Program-made: the position numbers and the translations under genes
Source: Saprospiraceae bacterium
GTDB taxonomy: Bacteria > Bacteroidota > Bacteroidia > Chitinophagales > Saprospiraceae
Direction: 5' to 3'
Length of the DNA: 61,916 nucleotides
Assembly: GCA_027488935.1 (NCBI GenBank)
Contig: JAIYAP010000072.1
Span: forward strand, 1-61,916
In this document: piece after piece, positions 8,585 to 17,619 of the stretch
Layout of the letters: the number at the start of each line of letters is the position of its first letter
Numbering within the stretch: position 1 is the first letter of the stretch
Notes under the pieces: generated by a model
Told to the model about the DNA's origin: nothing
Seen by the model: the letters and a program-made list of their open reading frames with translations, nothing else
The model's database searches: none

Positions 8585-8592
8585 CAAATTTA
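8585..8592 (-). promoter_or_regulatory. -7 promoter element for the PIN gene
   Basis: On the minus strand this reads TAAATTTG (perfect TAnnTTTG), ending only four bases before the ATG. Transcription would start at or next to the start codon, predicting a leaderless message. Confidence 0.45.
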
Positions 8593-8645
8593 AGGATAAA
8601 AAGTGGAATTGCTAACGGACTTTTTAGTGGACACCCCCCCACCCC

Positions 8646-11264
8646 CTACCTCCCAGGATACCCCACCTCCCCCTTCACCGAAAACCAAATCACCCGGTTC
8701 ATCAAATCATCATTGCCCGTGTCAATCCCTTGCGCGGTGTTTTCGGCCGATTTTTGGGCGTAATACAAAGCCTTTCCTTCCAAACCCGACAAACTCGGGT
8801 TCATTTCATCCAATTTGATGAGGTTGGGCAGGAATTGATAGTTCCCCGCTTGTGGTTCGTTTTTAAAACAATCGAACATCGGCAAGGCGGTCGCGTCGAT
8901 GGTGGTCATGGGGGGCAGGCCCAGGATTTGTTCAATGGTGCGCAGCATGGAGGTTTGGTTGTAGGCGGTGTGTACCATCCCCACGCCCTGGCTGTACGCG
9001 CTCACCACCATCGCGCCGCTGCGGTAGGCCGAAAGGTGGTCCCAGCCGCCCTGGGAATCGTCTTCGGTGATGAAAATGACCGTGTTGGCCCAAAAACGGC
9101 TTTTCGTTACGGCTTCGATGATGCGGCCTAAGGCTAAGTCGTTATCCGCCACCATGGCGCGGGTGGTGGGGAAGCCCGGACTGGTACCTGCCGTGTGGTC
9201 GTTGGGCAGCGACATCAGCAGGAGGGCCGGCATACTGTCGCCGAGCTGGGCTTCCCAGGCTTTTAATTCGGCAATAAATGCGTCGGCCCGCAACTGGTCG
9301 TTGATGCGCGGATTGTCGTAGCCCGGAAAGTTTTGCGATAAAATGGGCCGCACTCGGGAGATGGTGGAGGTGTTTTTAAACACAAAGGGCTCGTTTTTGC
9401 GGTACAAGTGGTAAATATCGCTCCAACTCAGTTTTTCATCAAATTCGGTATAACAGGCCTCGCCATAGATGCGCGCGCTTTTGCCATGGTCCAACGCGTG
9501 GTTCCAGATAAAGCCTTCCTGGGTGTACACCATCGCATCGTACTGGCGGTGCGGATAACTGCGGAACCAGGCGCGCACGTTTTTTTGCACATAATCGGAT
9601 ACAATGCCCGCGTCGGTCCACTGGTGCCCTTCGGCGGAGGATTTGCCGGAAACCTGGTAATTGTCGAGCAAATTGTACTGCAAGGCCAATCTATGCTGGT
9701 TGGGCGTCACGGAATCGCCAAAAACACACATGGATTTCAGGCCACGTCCAACCGGCAAATCGCCATACACCTGGTCGTAGGTGCGGTTTTCTTTGATGAT
9801 GTACAAGACGTGTTGGAACACCGAGGGCTCGCCAATACGCTCGGGCACCGGACGCGGGGCAACATTGGGGCGGGGCGCCTGGGTGCTGAGTTCGGCCCGC
9901 ACTACCTGACCCAGTTTTTTTACCTGGCGCGTATATTTAGCCAATCGTTTGGCATTCGGCACTTTGATAATCGACAAAGAGGCGTATTGCTCATGGGCAT
10001 TGTGGGCGCCTTTGAACTTTTTGCCCAGCAAAGGAAATTCTTTGCGGATGCTGGCGGTTCGGTTGTGCGTGCCCGCGCCACGTGCCTCTAAATTGGCTAC
10101 ATACAAGGTGTTGTTTTTGCACAACAGGCCGGAAGGATAGGCTTCGGTCGGAATAAAACCCAACAACAAAGGCGTATCGCCCAGCTGTACGACCGCCACG
10201 GCATGGTCGAGGCCATTGGATACATACAAGGTTTCACCCAGACTATCCAGCGCCAGACCATTCGGGCTGCTGCCGCTCCAGCCGCCTTGCGCCTGGAGCA
10301 GTCCGACGGGAATGGTATGCAGCACTTTATCGTTCGCTACAATGATTTCTGAAATATAATCGCTGTTGCCATTGGCGACATATATTTTTTGTTGGTCGGG
10401 GCTGACAACTAACGCATTGGGGTGCAAGCCCACCTGAATTTCGGTGATGGAATTGCCGGTGCTCACGTCAAAAACCGATACCGTGCCTTCCGCAATTGCG
10501 CCCGTACGCGGAACGGTATAGGCAGATCCCCAGGGCACCCCGGCGGTTTCCAGGGCTGGATCGGTGGGTTTGGGTCCGCCCCAGTTGCTTACATACACTT
10601 TGTTTTGGGCAATTTTTACGCCGAAGGGTGCAACGCCGGTATCGACCGTCCACATCACCTTTCGGTCGGAAAAGCGGATTTTCGTCAATTGGTCGTTGCC
10701 GTTGAGCACCACATACAGGTATACCACCCCGTTTTCGGTCTGTACTTCCACTTCATTGGGCAAGGAATTGGGCGCTGGCGCTTTCGCCGGGATGTTCAGC
10801 ATTTCCACTTTTTCAATTTTGCCGGCATTCCATCGGGCAATCATCACGCCCGAGGGGTCGCGCTCGCGGCAGGCAGCGCCCCACACGACATAAGTTTTGC
10901 CTTGCTCCACAAAGGATTTGATCCCGGAAAAAGTGCTCATACAATCCTGGTAAGCGGGTACGTCCCCAAAGGTCCAGCGGGCAATCAACTTGTTGTTCGT
11001 GCGATCCAGGATGGCGATCCCGTAACGGTCTTCGAGCACCAAATAACGGGCATCGGGCATCAGCGCTACATCCAGCGTATGGTTTTCCAGGCGCGGGTCG
11101 CCATAGGTAACCACTTTCCCGGCGGAATGCACCCCGCGGTTGTAGGGCATGGTGATGGGTTTGCCAGCGGCGGCCTGGGGTAAATCATCGGCGTCGACTT
11201 GCGCGAAGACCGCATAAGGAAGGAAAAAGAGTGCAAACGGCAGCAAACGAGAGCGAAGCGACAT
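8646..11264 (-). CDS. Secreted YVTN beta-propeller / phosphoesterase-family protein
   Basis: 872 residues. I choose the ATG at 11264 because it begins a clean signal peptide (MSLRSRLLPFALFFLPYAVFAQ) and a perfect promoter element lies just upstream; an in-frame extension to 11351 would cross that promoter. Residues ~30-450 are beta-propeller repeats of the YVTN type (for example SPDQQKIYVANGNSDYISEI and LYVSNGLDHAVAVVQLG). The C-terminal half begins LYIIKENRTYDQVYGDL, the signature of the phosphoesterase family related to phospholipase C/acid phosphatase, with EGHQWTDAG, SLPNDHTAGT and FITEDDSQGGWDH supplying likely metal ligands. There is no T9SS domain. Likely periplasmic; the substrate is unknown. 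Confidence 0.88.
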   Translation of the reverse strand: MSLRSRLLPFALFFLPYAVFAQVDADDLPQAAAGKPITMPYNRGVHSAGKVVTYGDPRLENHTLDVALMPDARYLVLEDRYGIAILDRTNNKLIARWTFGDVPAYQDCMSTFSGIKSFVEQGKTYVVWGAACRERDPSGVMIARWNAGKIEKVEMLNIPAKAPAPNSLPNEVEVQTENGVVYLYVVLNGNDQLTKIRFSDRKVMWTVDTGVAPFGVKIAQNKVYVSNWGGPKPTDPALETAGVPWGSAYTVPRTGAIAEGTVSVFDVSTGNSITEIQVGLHPNALVVSPDQQKIYVANGNSDYISEIIVANDKVLHTIPVGLLQAQGGWSGSSPNGLALDSLGETLYVSNGLDHAVAVVQLGDTPLLLGFIPTEAYPSGLLCKNNTLYVANLEARGAGTHNRTASIRKEFPLLGKKFKGAHNAHEQYASLSIIKVPNAKRLAKYTRQVKKLGQVVRAELSTQAPRPNVAPRPVPERIGEPSVFQHVLYIIKENRTYDQVYGDLPVGRGLKSMCVFGDSVTPNQHRLALQYNLLDNYQVSGKSSAEGHQWTDAGIVSDYVQKNVRAWFRSYPHRQYDAMVYTQEGFIWNHALDHGKSARIYGEACYTEFDEKLSWSDIYHLYRKNEPFVFKNTSTISRVRPILSQNFPGYDNPRINDQLRADAFIAELKAWEAQLGDSMPALLLMSLPNDHTAGTSPGFPTTRAMVADNDLALGRIIEAVTKSRFWANTVIFITEDDSQGGWDHLSAYRSGAMVVSAYSQGVGMVHTAYNQTSMLRTIEQILGLPPMTTIDATALPMFDCFKNEPQAGNYQFLPNLIKLDEMNPSLSGLEGKALYYAQKSAENTAQGIDTGNDDLMNRVIWFSVKGEVGYPGR

Positions 11265-11290
11265 GATCTTTAAGATAAAGGTGTGTTTCG

Positions 11291-11298
11291 CAAAGGTA
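11291..11298 (-). promoter_or_regulatory. -7 promoter element for the propeller/phosphoesterase gene
   Basis: On the minus strand this reads TACCTTTG, with a TTTG (11322-11325) 23 bases further upstream as a possible -33 element. It fixes the downstream ATG at 11264 as the more likely start. Confidence 0.5.
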
Positions 11299-11802
11299 CC
11301 GGTATAGGCTATATGTAAAAACAAAGAATGGTTAAGTTTTGGGAAAGGCATCCATGCCGTTTATGGTCAACGCAAAGTGGTTAAGAAAACAACCTGGATG
11401 TTAATCCATTTAAATCTTGGTATAAAGCGATAAAAACAACGCCATCTTTAGTCGCTGCACTTCCCCATGCTAATCGTTTATAAAAAATGGGTGAAAATCC
11501 GGGTAATCCGTGGTTGCATTATGCTGCGGGTGGTCTTCACGTGCGTACAGGTACAAGCGCGTCCGAAGCCAAACATCCAGTTTTGTTAAAATTTTACATT
11601 TGCTGATAATTTAACATTGCGGTTTCGCTAATACCATTATATTTGAGACACAATTAATCCCCGTGCCATTTAGCCCCCTTACTGCGTATTTAACTGCTAA
11701 AATAGCACACAAGTCTAATCGTAATTGCTAATTAAATAGGATTAATCACCCTGAGATAATGCGCAAAACAACGACCCTTATCTTATTAAAATAAATCTAT
11801 CC
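11299..11802. other. Divergent intergenic region
   Basis: About 500 bases between two divergent genes. It holds the minus-strand promoter at its left edge and two TAnnTTTG matches on the plus strand (TACATTTG at 11595-11602 and TATATTTG at 11638-11645). No open frame or stable RNA structure stood out. If the 11638 element is used, the downstream gene has a leader of about 150 bases. Confidence 0.4.
11638..11645 (+). promoter_or_regulatory. Candidate -7 element for the 11803 gene
   Basis: TATATTTG, a perfect TAnnTTTG, with TTG at 11617-11619 18 bases upstream as a possible -33 element. The distance to the ATG (about 157 bases) is long, so the assignment is tentative. Confidence 0.3.
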
Positions 11803-13926
11803 ATGCGTACACCCTACCTTCTTTTCATCCTTTTACTATCCGCCCAATTTGTCTCGGCACAACCATATTTCGCACGATATTATAAATTCCCTGACGGATT
11901 GGGAAATGTCATTCAGTGCATCCAATTGTCAGGCGATTCCTTATTGTTCCGTATGAATTCTTTTGATGCTGATCCAAGCACGATAGAAACCAGAATGGCT
12001 ACCATGAATATCCATTCCAGTCAATTCAACGAGGACACTTATTTGCCGAATATTGAAGCAGGGAATTCCATGGTGAAAGACGAAGGTTTTTACCTTTTGC
12101 CTAGTGAGGATAGGGATAGCTTAAAATTTATTATTTTGAATCGTCTAAGCAACAATTTTTCTTTTATTGATTCTGTACACTTAAAGATTGCCGGTAGTGC
12201 TTATTATTATTACCTTGGTAAAACCATTCTATATAATGACAAATACATAGTTACCGGGATCGCTCAAAATTCAACCGGTTATGCTATTGGGCGAACCGTT
12301 ATTTTTATTCTCAATAAGGATTTAACCCTCTTTGATACCCGGGTAATAGAACCAGTGCGGCAGTTAATCAAACCACGGGATTTGGCGATTAATCCGGTGG
12401 ATGGACGCTTGTACTTATCGTTGGTTTATGACAATTTTGACAAACAAGACTCAACGTCTGTACCTGCGCCCCAATATCAAAAAGTCGTATCACTTGATTC
12501 AAGTTTTCAAATCAATGATTTCTGGGATTCAGAGGCGTATTATGGGGGATATGCTGAAGCGGCACCGATCGCATTTTCTCCAACGGGTACCTTGTATAGT
12601 TTTTTTACTTATGATAGTTTCGATAATATCATTGCCATCGATCCAACCGGCCAGGAAATTTGGAAAACGCCCCTTGATTCATTCATCGTTGTTGGCCCGA
12701 CTACATTATGGCTCACAGCCAGGAGTTTTTCAATTCAGGATATGATTGTTGCCTCAAATGGTGATGTTTTGTTAACGGGGAGTGCTACCGACACTAAATA
12801 TAATATTGGTTTGTCATCATTTTTGGCACGGTTGCGGCCGGATGGGAAAATAAAATGGACGAAAATATTCCGTGCCAACAATCTGTTTTCCTTCCAGAAC
12901 TATGGCTATGCATCCGGATTTATTCAGGTGCTAGAGCAACCTGATGGAAACATCGTGGCAGGAGGCGGAGTACAAGTATATGATCAAGTTTTATCGCCTG
13001 AAACGCCTCCGAGCAACGAGGCATGGCTGCTGCGCGCAGATAGTAATGGCTGCATATCGCCTGCCTGCGGGTATATTCAGGATGCGGTTCAAAAAACAAA
13101 CTATCTACCCATCGTAACCCCCGCCAACGAATGGACCGTAGAACATGCCGAGTTGTTCAAAACTTCCCGCCGGAAATACCGCTTTGCACCCGATTCGGTG
13201 TTGGTCAATGGAAAATACTGTTATGAATTGAAATACGAGGATAGTTTCTTCGGCGCACATTCCACAAACCGATTTTACCGCGAGGAAAACGGCATCGTTT
13301 ATACCAGCAATGGGGAGGTGGTATACGATCTGAACCTCGGCACACTGGATACGATGCTGTATTATTATTACCCTAACCAGTACACGCGAACGGTCACAGC
13401 GGTAGGAACGGTGGTTTTTAACGACAGTCAGCCACGAAAAACCCAAAAGGTGGAATGCCCGAACACTCCGGACTTTCAGATCGCAGACCCGATTACCATT
13501 GTGGAAGGCATGGGGGATCTTGAAGATTTTTTCCACGCGCCCTTCCATTGTATTAATCCGCTTGACGGCCCATCTGATTATATCGTGTGTTTTTCAGTGA
13601 ATGGCCAAATTGTATACATGAAGCCAGGAGAAAGCTGTGACCTCACCGCAACCACCCTCCCTGACAATCATACCCGTATTTCCGTCTATCCGAATCCGGC
13701 CGACGAACGCCTTTACATCGATATTCCTGCTTTAGTCGCAGAATCGGCCTATCAACTACGAATTTACAACACGCTGGGCGCCTGTATATTAACCCCCAAA
13801 ATGGCCACATCCGGCGGTTTGTTGACGGTGGATATTGCGCGCTTATTGCCAGGTAGTTATTGGGGCATGCTGCTGGGTGCAGATGGAAAAACTTTTCCTT
13901 TTGCGTTTATTAAGAAAGGGGAATAA
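11803..13926 (+). CDS. T9SS-secreted protein of unknown function
   Basis: 707 residues from an ATG at 11803, starting with a signal peptide (MRTPYLLFILLLSAQFVSAQ). The middle is rich in aromatic residues, Asp, Ser and beta-strand patterns reminiscent of a large beta-propeller (repeated phrases such as SFLARLRPDGKIKWTK and LEQPDGNIVAGGG resemble the self-narrating repeats of secreted Bacteroidota proteins). The C-terminus from about residue 625 (RISVYPNPADERLYIDIP ... LLPGSYWGMLL) is a type A T9SS sorting domain. It is followed by a strong hairpin terminator. Along with the next two genes it forms a run of three separately organised T9SS cargo genes. Confidence 0.85.
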   Translation: MRTPYLLFILLLSAQFVSAQPYFARYYKFPDGLGNVIQCIQLSGDSLLFRMNSFDADPSTIETRMATMNIHSSQFNEDTYLPNIEAGNSMVKDEGFYLLPSEDRDSLKFIILNRLSNNFSFIDSVHLKIAGSAYYYYLGKTILYNDKYIVTGIAQNSTGYAIGRTVIFILNKDLTLFDTRVIEPVRQLIKPRDLAINPVDGRLYLSLVYDNFDKQDSTSVPAPQYQKVVSLDSSFQINDFWDSEAYYGGYAEAAPIAFSPTGTLYSFFTYDSFDNIIAIDPTGQEIWKTPLDSFIVVGPTTLWLTARSFSIQDMIVASNGDVLLTGSATDTKYNIGLSSFLARLRPDGKIKWTKIFRANNLFSFQNYGYASGFIQVLEQPDGNIVAGGGVQVYDQVLSPETPPSNEAWLLRADSNGCISPACGYIQDAVQKTNYLPIVTPANEWTVEHAELFKTSRRKYRFAPDSVLVNGKYCYELKYEDSFFGAHSTNRFYREENGIVYTSNGEVVYDLNLGTLDTMLYYYYPNQYTRTVTAVGTVVFNDSQPRKTQKVECPNTPDFQIADPITIVEGMGDLEDFFHAPFHCINPLDGPSDYIVCFSVNGQIVYMKPGESCDLTATTLPDNHTRISVYPNPADERLYIDIPALVAESAYQLRIYNTLGACILTPKMATSGGLLTVDIARLLPGSYWGMLLGADGKTFPFAFIKKGE

Positions 13927-13931
13927 CTGGA

Positions 13932-13976
13932 GAAGAAAAGCGACAAAAACATCAAAAGTCTTTGTCGCTTTTCTTC
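13932..13976 (+). terminator. Intrinsic terminator after the 11803 gene
   Basis: A perfect 16-bp inverted repeat (arms 13932-13947 and 13961-13976, GAAGAAAAGCGACAAA and its complement) begins six bases after the stop codon; T-rich sequence is built into the right arm. Confidence 0.75.
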
Positions 13977-14036
13977 CCAATCCAAAACGTTTATTTAATC
14001 TGTGTAAATACACTGCCTATTTTAAATTTCAATCTC

Positions 14037-15698
14037 ATGAAGCACCTTATTTTTTTGTTATTAATCCCTATTCTTTTTACAGCAACCTTGTATGCTCAAG
14101 TTCCAGATTCCACTTTTGGAGTGCCGAATTCCTTTGAAGGCCCAGGTACGTCTTGGCCTGCTGTAACAGGCAGTGATTTTGGCGGAAGAGAGGATCGTTG
14201 TTTTTCCACCATGTATTTACCAAGCGGGAAAATCATTCAAGCAGGCCTATCACAAGGAAATAATGAGCTTGATTTTGCTTTGGTGCACCTGTTGCAGGAC
14301 GGTACTTTTGATTCACTTGCCGGATACCAAGGGCAAATCAGGATCGATTTAGGGTATCAACACGATAGTTGCCTTGCCGCAATTTTGTATGATCAAGAAC
14401 AGATTGTAATGGGAGGGTGTGTAAGTTTGCCTGGGGGAAAAGGGTATATAAACCTGCTTACCCGCGTGGATACAAATGGTCAAATTGATTTCACCTTTGG
14501 CAACAATGGCAAGATGGAAATTGATTTACCAGCCAACAATGAAATGATTACTAAAATGATTGGACTCCATGATGGCCAAATCTTGATTGCCGGTAATGCA
14601 TTTTATGGTACGTCCCTTGATTTTCCTGATTCAACTGCTGTTTTTGTAGGACGTTTATTGCCCAATGGTCAGGTGGATAGCACCTTTGGTAAGCATGGTT
14701 TTTTATATTGTCGATATGAATACACTTGCAAATCTTCGTTGTTGGGCGACATTGCTGTAGACCATAAGGGGCGCATCATTTTAAGTGGCGGTTCATATAG
14801 CCCATATCCAGGCGTAATAGGCAATGAAAATGGTTGCACAAGCTATATCTATGTGCACCGTTACCTGAATAATGGCCAGCCTGATGCCTCTTTTGGCAAC
14901 CAAGGGCAAGTGGAGTTGACCTTTAAACAAGGCCGTGCTACCTCCATTTTTATTGAAAATGATGATCGAATATTGGTTGCTGGTATGGTTACCAATTTTT
15001 TGTTATCACAACCTGTTTATACGTTATTAGTCCGATTACTTCCTAATGGTTCACCTGATATTTCTTTTGCTGATGGTGGATATTTTGTAAAATATATTTT
15101 GGGCGTTTCAAGTTCGACAGAAATTTTTGAAATTATTAAGATAAAGGAAAAGTATTATTGTGGATTTGTAGATGAAGCCAACGGAGATCACGTTTTTTTT
15201 GGAATAATTCGGTTCAAAGAAATGGGGGTCATTGATTCCTTATTTGGTATCAATGGTATTTTTTCTAATTTATTTTGGCTCCCACTTCCTTTATATTATA
15301 TGAATGAAATTCATACGATTGATTCAAACAGTATATATCTAACTGGGTATTATAGCTTTTTAAGTCAGGATAATATGTTCATAAGTAAAGTAAATATTCG
15401 TAATGCCATTTCGTTTACGCAACAGCCTGGCGACAGTTTTGATAATATCCATTTTTTCCCAAATCCTATTACAGGAGCAGCGTTTTTTTTAGAATGGAAC
15501 AGTACTGTATCTGAAGAGATGTCTATCTTATTGACGGATTTACAAGGACGCATCCTAATAAATAAACAAATAATGATGCAAACAGGTATCAATAGCATAG
15601 ATTTACCATCAGGCCTTCAAAACGGGGTTTATTTTTTGTCCATCAAAGGAAACGGGTTTTCTCAAGTGGAAAAGTGTGTGATACAAAAGGGGGATTAG
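14037..15698 (+). CDS. Delta-60 repeat protein with T9SS sorting domain
   Basis: 553 residues. The ATG at 14037 is chosen because it begins the signal peptide (MKHLIFLLLIPILFTATLYAQ); an in-frame ATG at 13962 lies inside the preceding terminator. At least five copies of the delta-60 repeat signature are visible: NGQIDFTFGNNGK, NGQVDSTFGKHGF, NGQPDASFGNQGQ, NGSPDISFADGGY and MGVIDSLFGINGI. These units form beta-propeller-like surface structures. The last ~75 residues (IHFFPNPITGAAFFLEW ... LQNGVYFLSIKGNG) are a T9SS sorting domain. Extracellular location is predicted; the ligand is unknown. Confidence 0.88.
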   Translation: MKHLIFLLLIPILFTATLYAQVPDSTFGVPNSFEGPGTSWPAVTGSDFGGREDRCFSTMYLPSGKIIQAGLSQGNNELDFALVHLLQDGTFDSLAGYQGQIRIDLGYQHDSCLAAILYDQEQIVMGGCVSLPGGKGYINLLTRVDTNGQIDFTFGNNGKMEIDLPANNEMITKMIGLHDGQILIAGNAFYGTSLDFPDSTAVFVGRLLPNGQVDSTFGKHGFLYCRYEYTCKSSLLGDIAVDHKGRIILSGGSYSPYPGVIGNENGCTSYIYVHRYLNNGQPDASFGNQGQVELTFKQGRATSIFIENDDRILVAGMVTNFLLSQPVYTLLVRLLPNGSPDISFADGGYFVKYILGVSSSTEIFEIIKIKEKYYCGFVDEANGDHVFFGIIRFKEMGVIDSLFGINGIFSNLFWLPLPLYYMNEIHTIDSNSIYLTGYYSFLSQDNMFISKVNIRNAISFTQQPGDSFDNIHFFPNPITGAAFFLEWNSTVSEEMSILLTDLQGRILINKQIMMQTGINSIDLPSGLQNGVYFLSIKGNGFSQVEKCVIQKGD

Positions 15699-15763
15699 CT
15701 TTGTTTTGTGCCGCAAGAAGCCTGCGCGCCTACTACGCGCCACCAGGATTAATTAATAACCAC

Positions 15764-15799
15764 TATGCACCTTTGTTATTTAAATAGCAAAGGTGCATA
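15764..15799. repeat. 36-base near-perfect palindrome
   Basis: TATGCACCTTTG at 15764-15775 pairs perfectly with CAAAGGTGCATA at 15788-15799, and the central TATTTAAATA is itself palindromic, so almost the whole element is self-complementary. There is no T-tract. It lies 65 bases after one T9SS gene and 13 bases before the next ATG, so it could be a transcription-stop, an operator or an mRNA leader structure for the downstream gene. Confidence 0.7.
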
Positions 15800-15812
15800 T
15801 TAATTTATTCCT

Positions 15813-17564
15813 ATGAAATTTCCATTCGCATTTTACCTAACATTTTGCCTAATATTCCAAGAGTTAAAAGCTCAGCGCAATGATAATACTTGGTATTTAG
15901 GATACCCAGGAAATGGAGAAATATTTGGGCCAAGTAAAGTTACTTTTGACGATGGCTCTTTTTATATAAAAAAGGATACAAGCTTTTACAGAGGAATTGA
16001 TGACAGCAACAATACAATTATCTCGGATAATGATGGAAAATATAAAGCCTCATTTAATGGATTTTGGATTAATGATAGCTCTGGGAAATTAATGTCAAAT
16101 GGTGATTCTATCTGGTATGAAACGCTCCCTTATTTATATGGATATTCAGATGATGACATCCCACAAGGTGGTATGTTTTTACCTTGGCCAAACCACCCTG
16201 ACAGCATTTTATTATTTTATACGAGCCAAGGTAATGCTGCCTGGCCTGCATCAGTCGATCTTGCAAGTCTAAATCTTTTCTTTGCAACAGTAGGGAAATC
16301 CGCTAATAATGGGAAAGGGGCAGTATTAGAAAAAAGACATACAGTTCTTAATGACACCATACAATATGGTCGATTAAGTGCTGTACAGCATGCGAATGGA
16401 AGAGATTGGTGGATACTTATTAATGAACGAAATAGCAATAGATTTTATCGTCTACTACTTGATCCTTATGGTGTTCATAAGTTAGATTCTCAGATCGTTT
16501 CACTACCGGTCATTGATGGACTGGGCCAATCTGCATTCTCACCTGATGGAAACTTCTATGCAATAAAAAGTTCTGTGGGGGCAAATATTGGCAACTTTTT
16601 TGATATTTTTAGTTTTGACCGTTGTTCTGGCTACCTAAGCAATCAATATCAAATAAACAAAGATGGCTCTTCTGTTGGAGGATTGGCATTTTCTCCTAAC
16701 TCTAGGTTTCTATATGTAAGTTTTTTAACAGAAATATATCAGTATGATTTAAACTCAAATAACCTAGACTCTTCTAAAGTAGTTGTTGGTGTATATGAGC
16801 CTCCATCAAGTGGCCTTCCGACAACTTTTTTTACGATGCAATTGGCTCCGGATAATAAAATTTATATGTGCGCCACTAATGCAATTAATTATTTACATGT
16901 AATTCACAATCCTGATAATTATGGCATGGAGTGCCAATTCCAACAAAGAGGTATATTATTACCTACCTATAATTATACCTCTGTAAGCTATAGCCCATAC
17001 TTTCGACTAGGCCCCCTTGACAACACTCCTTGTGATACCTTAGGAATGAACAATCTTCCGGTCGCTTGGTATCGCTACGAACAAGATACACTAGATTTTT
17101 TGAAAGTAAACTTTTTCGACCTATCTTATTATGAACCTACCACCTGGTCTTGGGATTTTGGTGATGGCTTAACCGTTGATGATGAACGGTACCCTGTACA
17201 TCAATTTGACAGTGCCGGGATTTACCAAGTATGCCTCACCGTAAGTAACCCTAACGCAAGCAATACCCATTGTAAAACGATCTATTTAGGTGTGTCTGCA
17301 ACAGAAAACCCGGTACTTCAAAAACAAATAGAAATTTCACCCAACCCTTTTAACACCCATTTAGATGTAGCTCTAAACTTAAATCTTCACTTACCTATCT
17401 TCCGCCTTTTTGATCAAACAGGTCGAATTGTACTTGAAAAGCGCATATCATTTGGTATTTCAGAGATTGAAACAGATATGCTACCGCCTGGAATTTATTT
17501 TTGGGAGGTAAGATCGCCGACTGAGATGCTTAAATCAGGAAAATTAGTCAAAATTAAAAACTAA
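15813..17564 (+). CDS. PKD-domain T9SS-secreted protein
   Basis: 583 residues from an ATG at 15813 with a signal peptide (MKFPFAFYLTFCLIFQELKAQ). Residues ~60-420 contain propeller-like phrases (LAFSPNSRFLYVSFLTEIYQ, AFSPDGNFYAIKS, LAPDNKIYMCAT) typical of WD40/PQQ-like repeats. A PKD domain follows at about 440-490 (TTWSWDFGDGLTVDDERYP, HQFDSAGIYQVCLTVSN), and the C-terminus (ISPNPFNTHLDVALN ... PPGIYFWEVRS) is a T9SS sorting domain. This propeller-PKD-sorting layout is common in gliding or particle-attached Bacteroidota. The exact role is unknown. Confidence 0.88.
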   Translation: MKFPFAFYLTFCLIFQELKAQRNDNTWYLGYPGNGEIFGPSKVTFDDGSFYIKKDTSFYRGIDDSNNTIISDNDGKYKASFNGFWINDSSGKLMSNGDSIWYETLPYLYGYSDDDIPQGGMFLPWPNHPDSILLFYTSQGNAAWPASVDLASLNLFFATVGKSANNGKGAVLEKRHTVLNDTIQYGRLSAVQHANGRDWWILINERNSNRFYRLLLDPYGVHKLDSQIVSLPVIDGLGQSAFSPDGNFYAIKSSVGANIGNFFDIFSFDRCSGYLSNQYQINKDGSSVGGLAFSPNSRFLYVSFLTEIYQYDLNSNNLDSSKVVVGVYEPPSSGLPTTFFTMQLAPDNKIYMCATNAINYLHVIHNPDNYGMECQFQQRGILLPTYNYTSVSYSPYFRLGPLDNTPCDTLGMNNLPVAWYRYEQDTLDFLKVNFFDLSYYEPTTWSWDFGDGLTVDDERYPVHQFDSAGIYQVCLTVSNPNASNTHCKTIYLGVSATENPVLQKQIEISPNPFNTHLDVALNLNLHLPIFRLFDQTGRIVLEKRISFGISEIETDMLPPGIYFWEVRSPTEMLKSGKLVKIKN

Positions 17565-17619
17565 TTTTTTGGGTTTATTTGCTCGACAATGCATCTATTG
17601 CCGAATCCCTACACCCATT

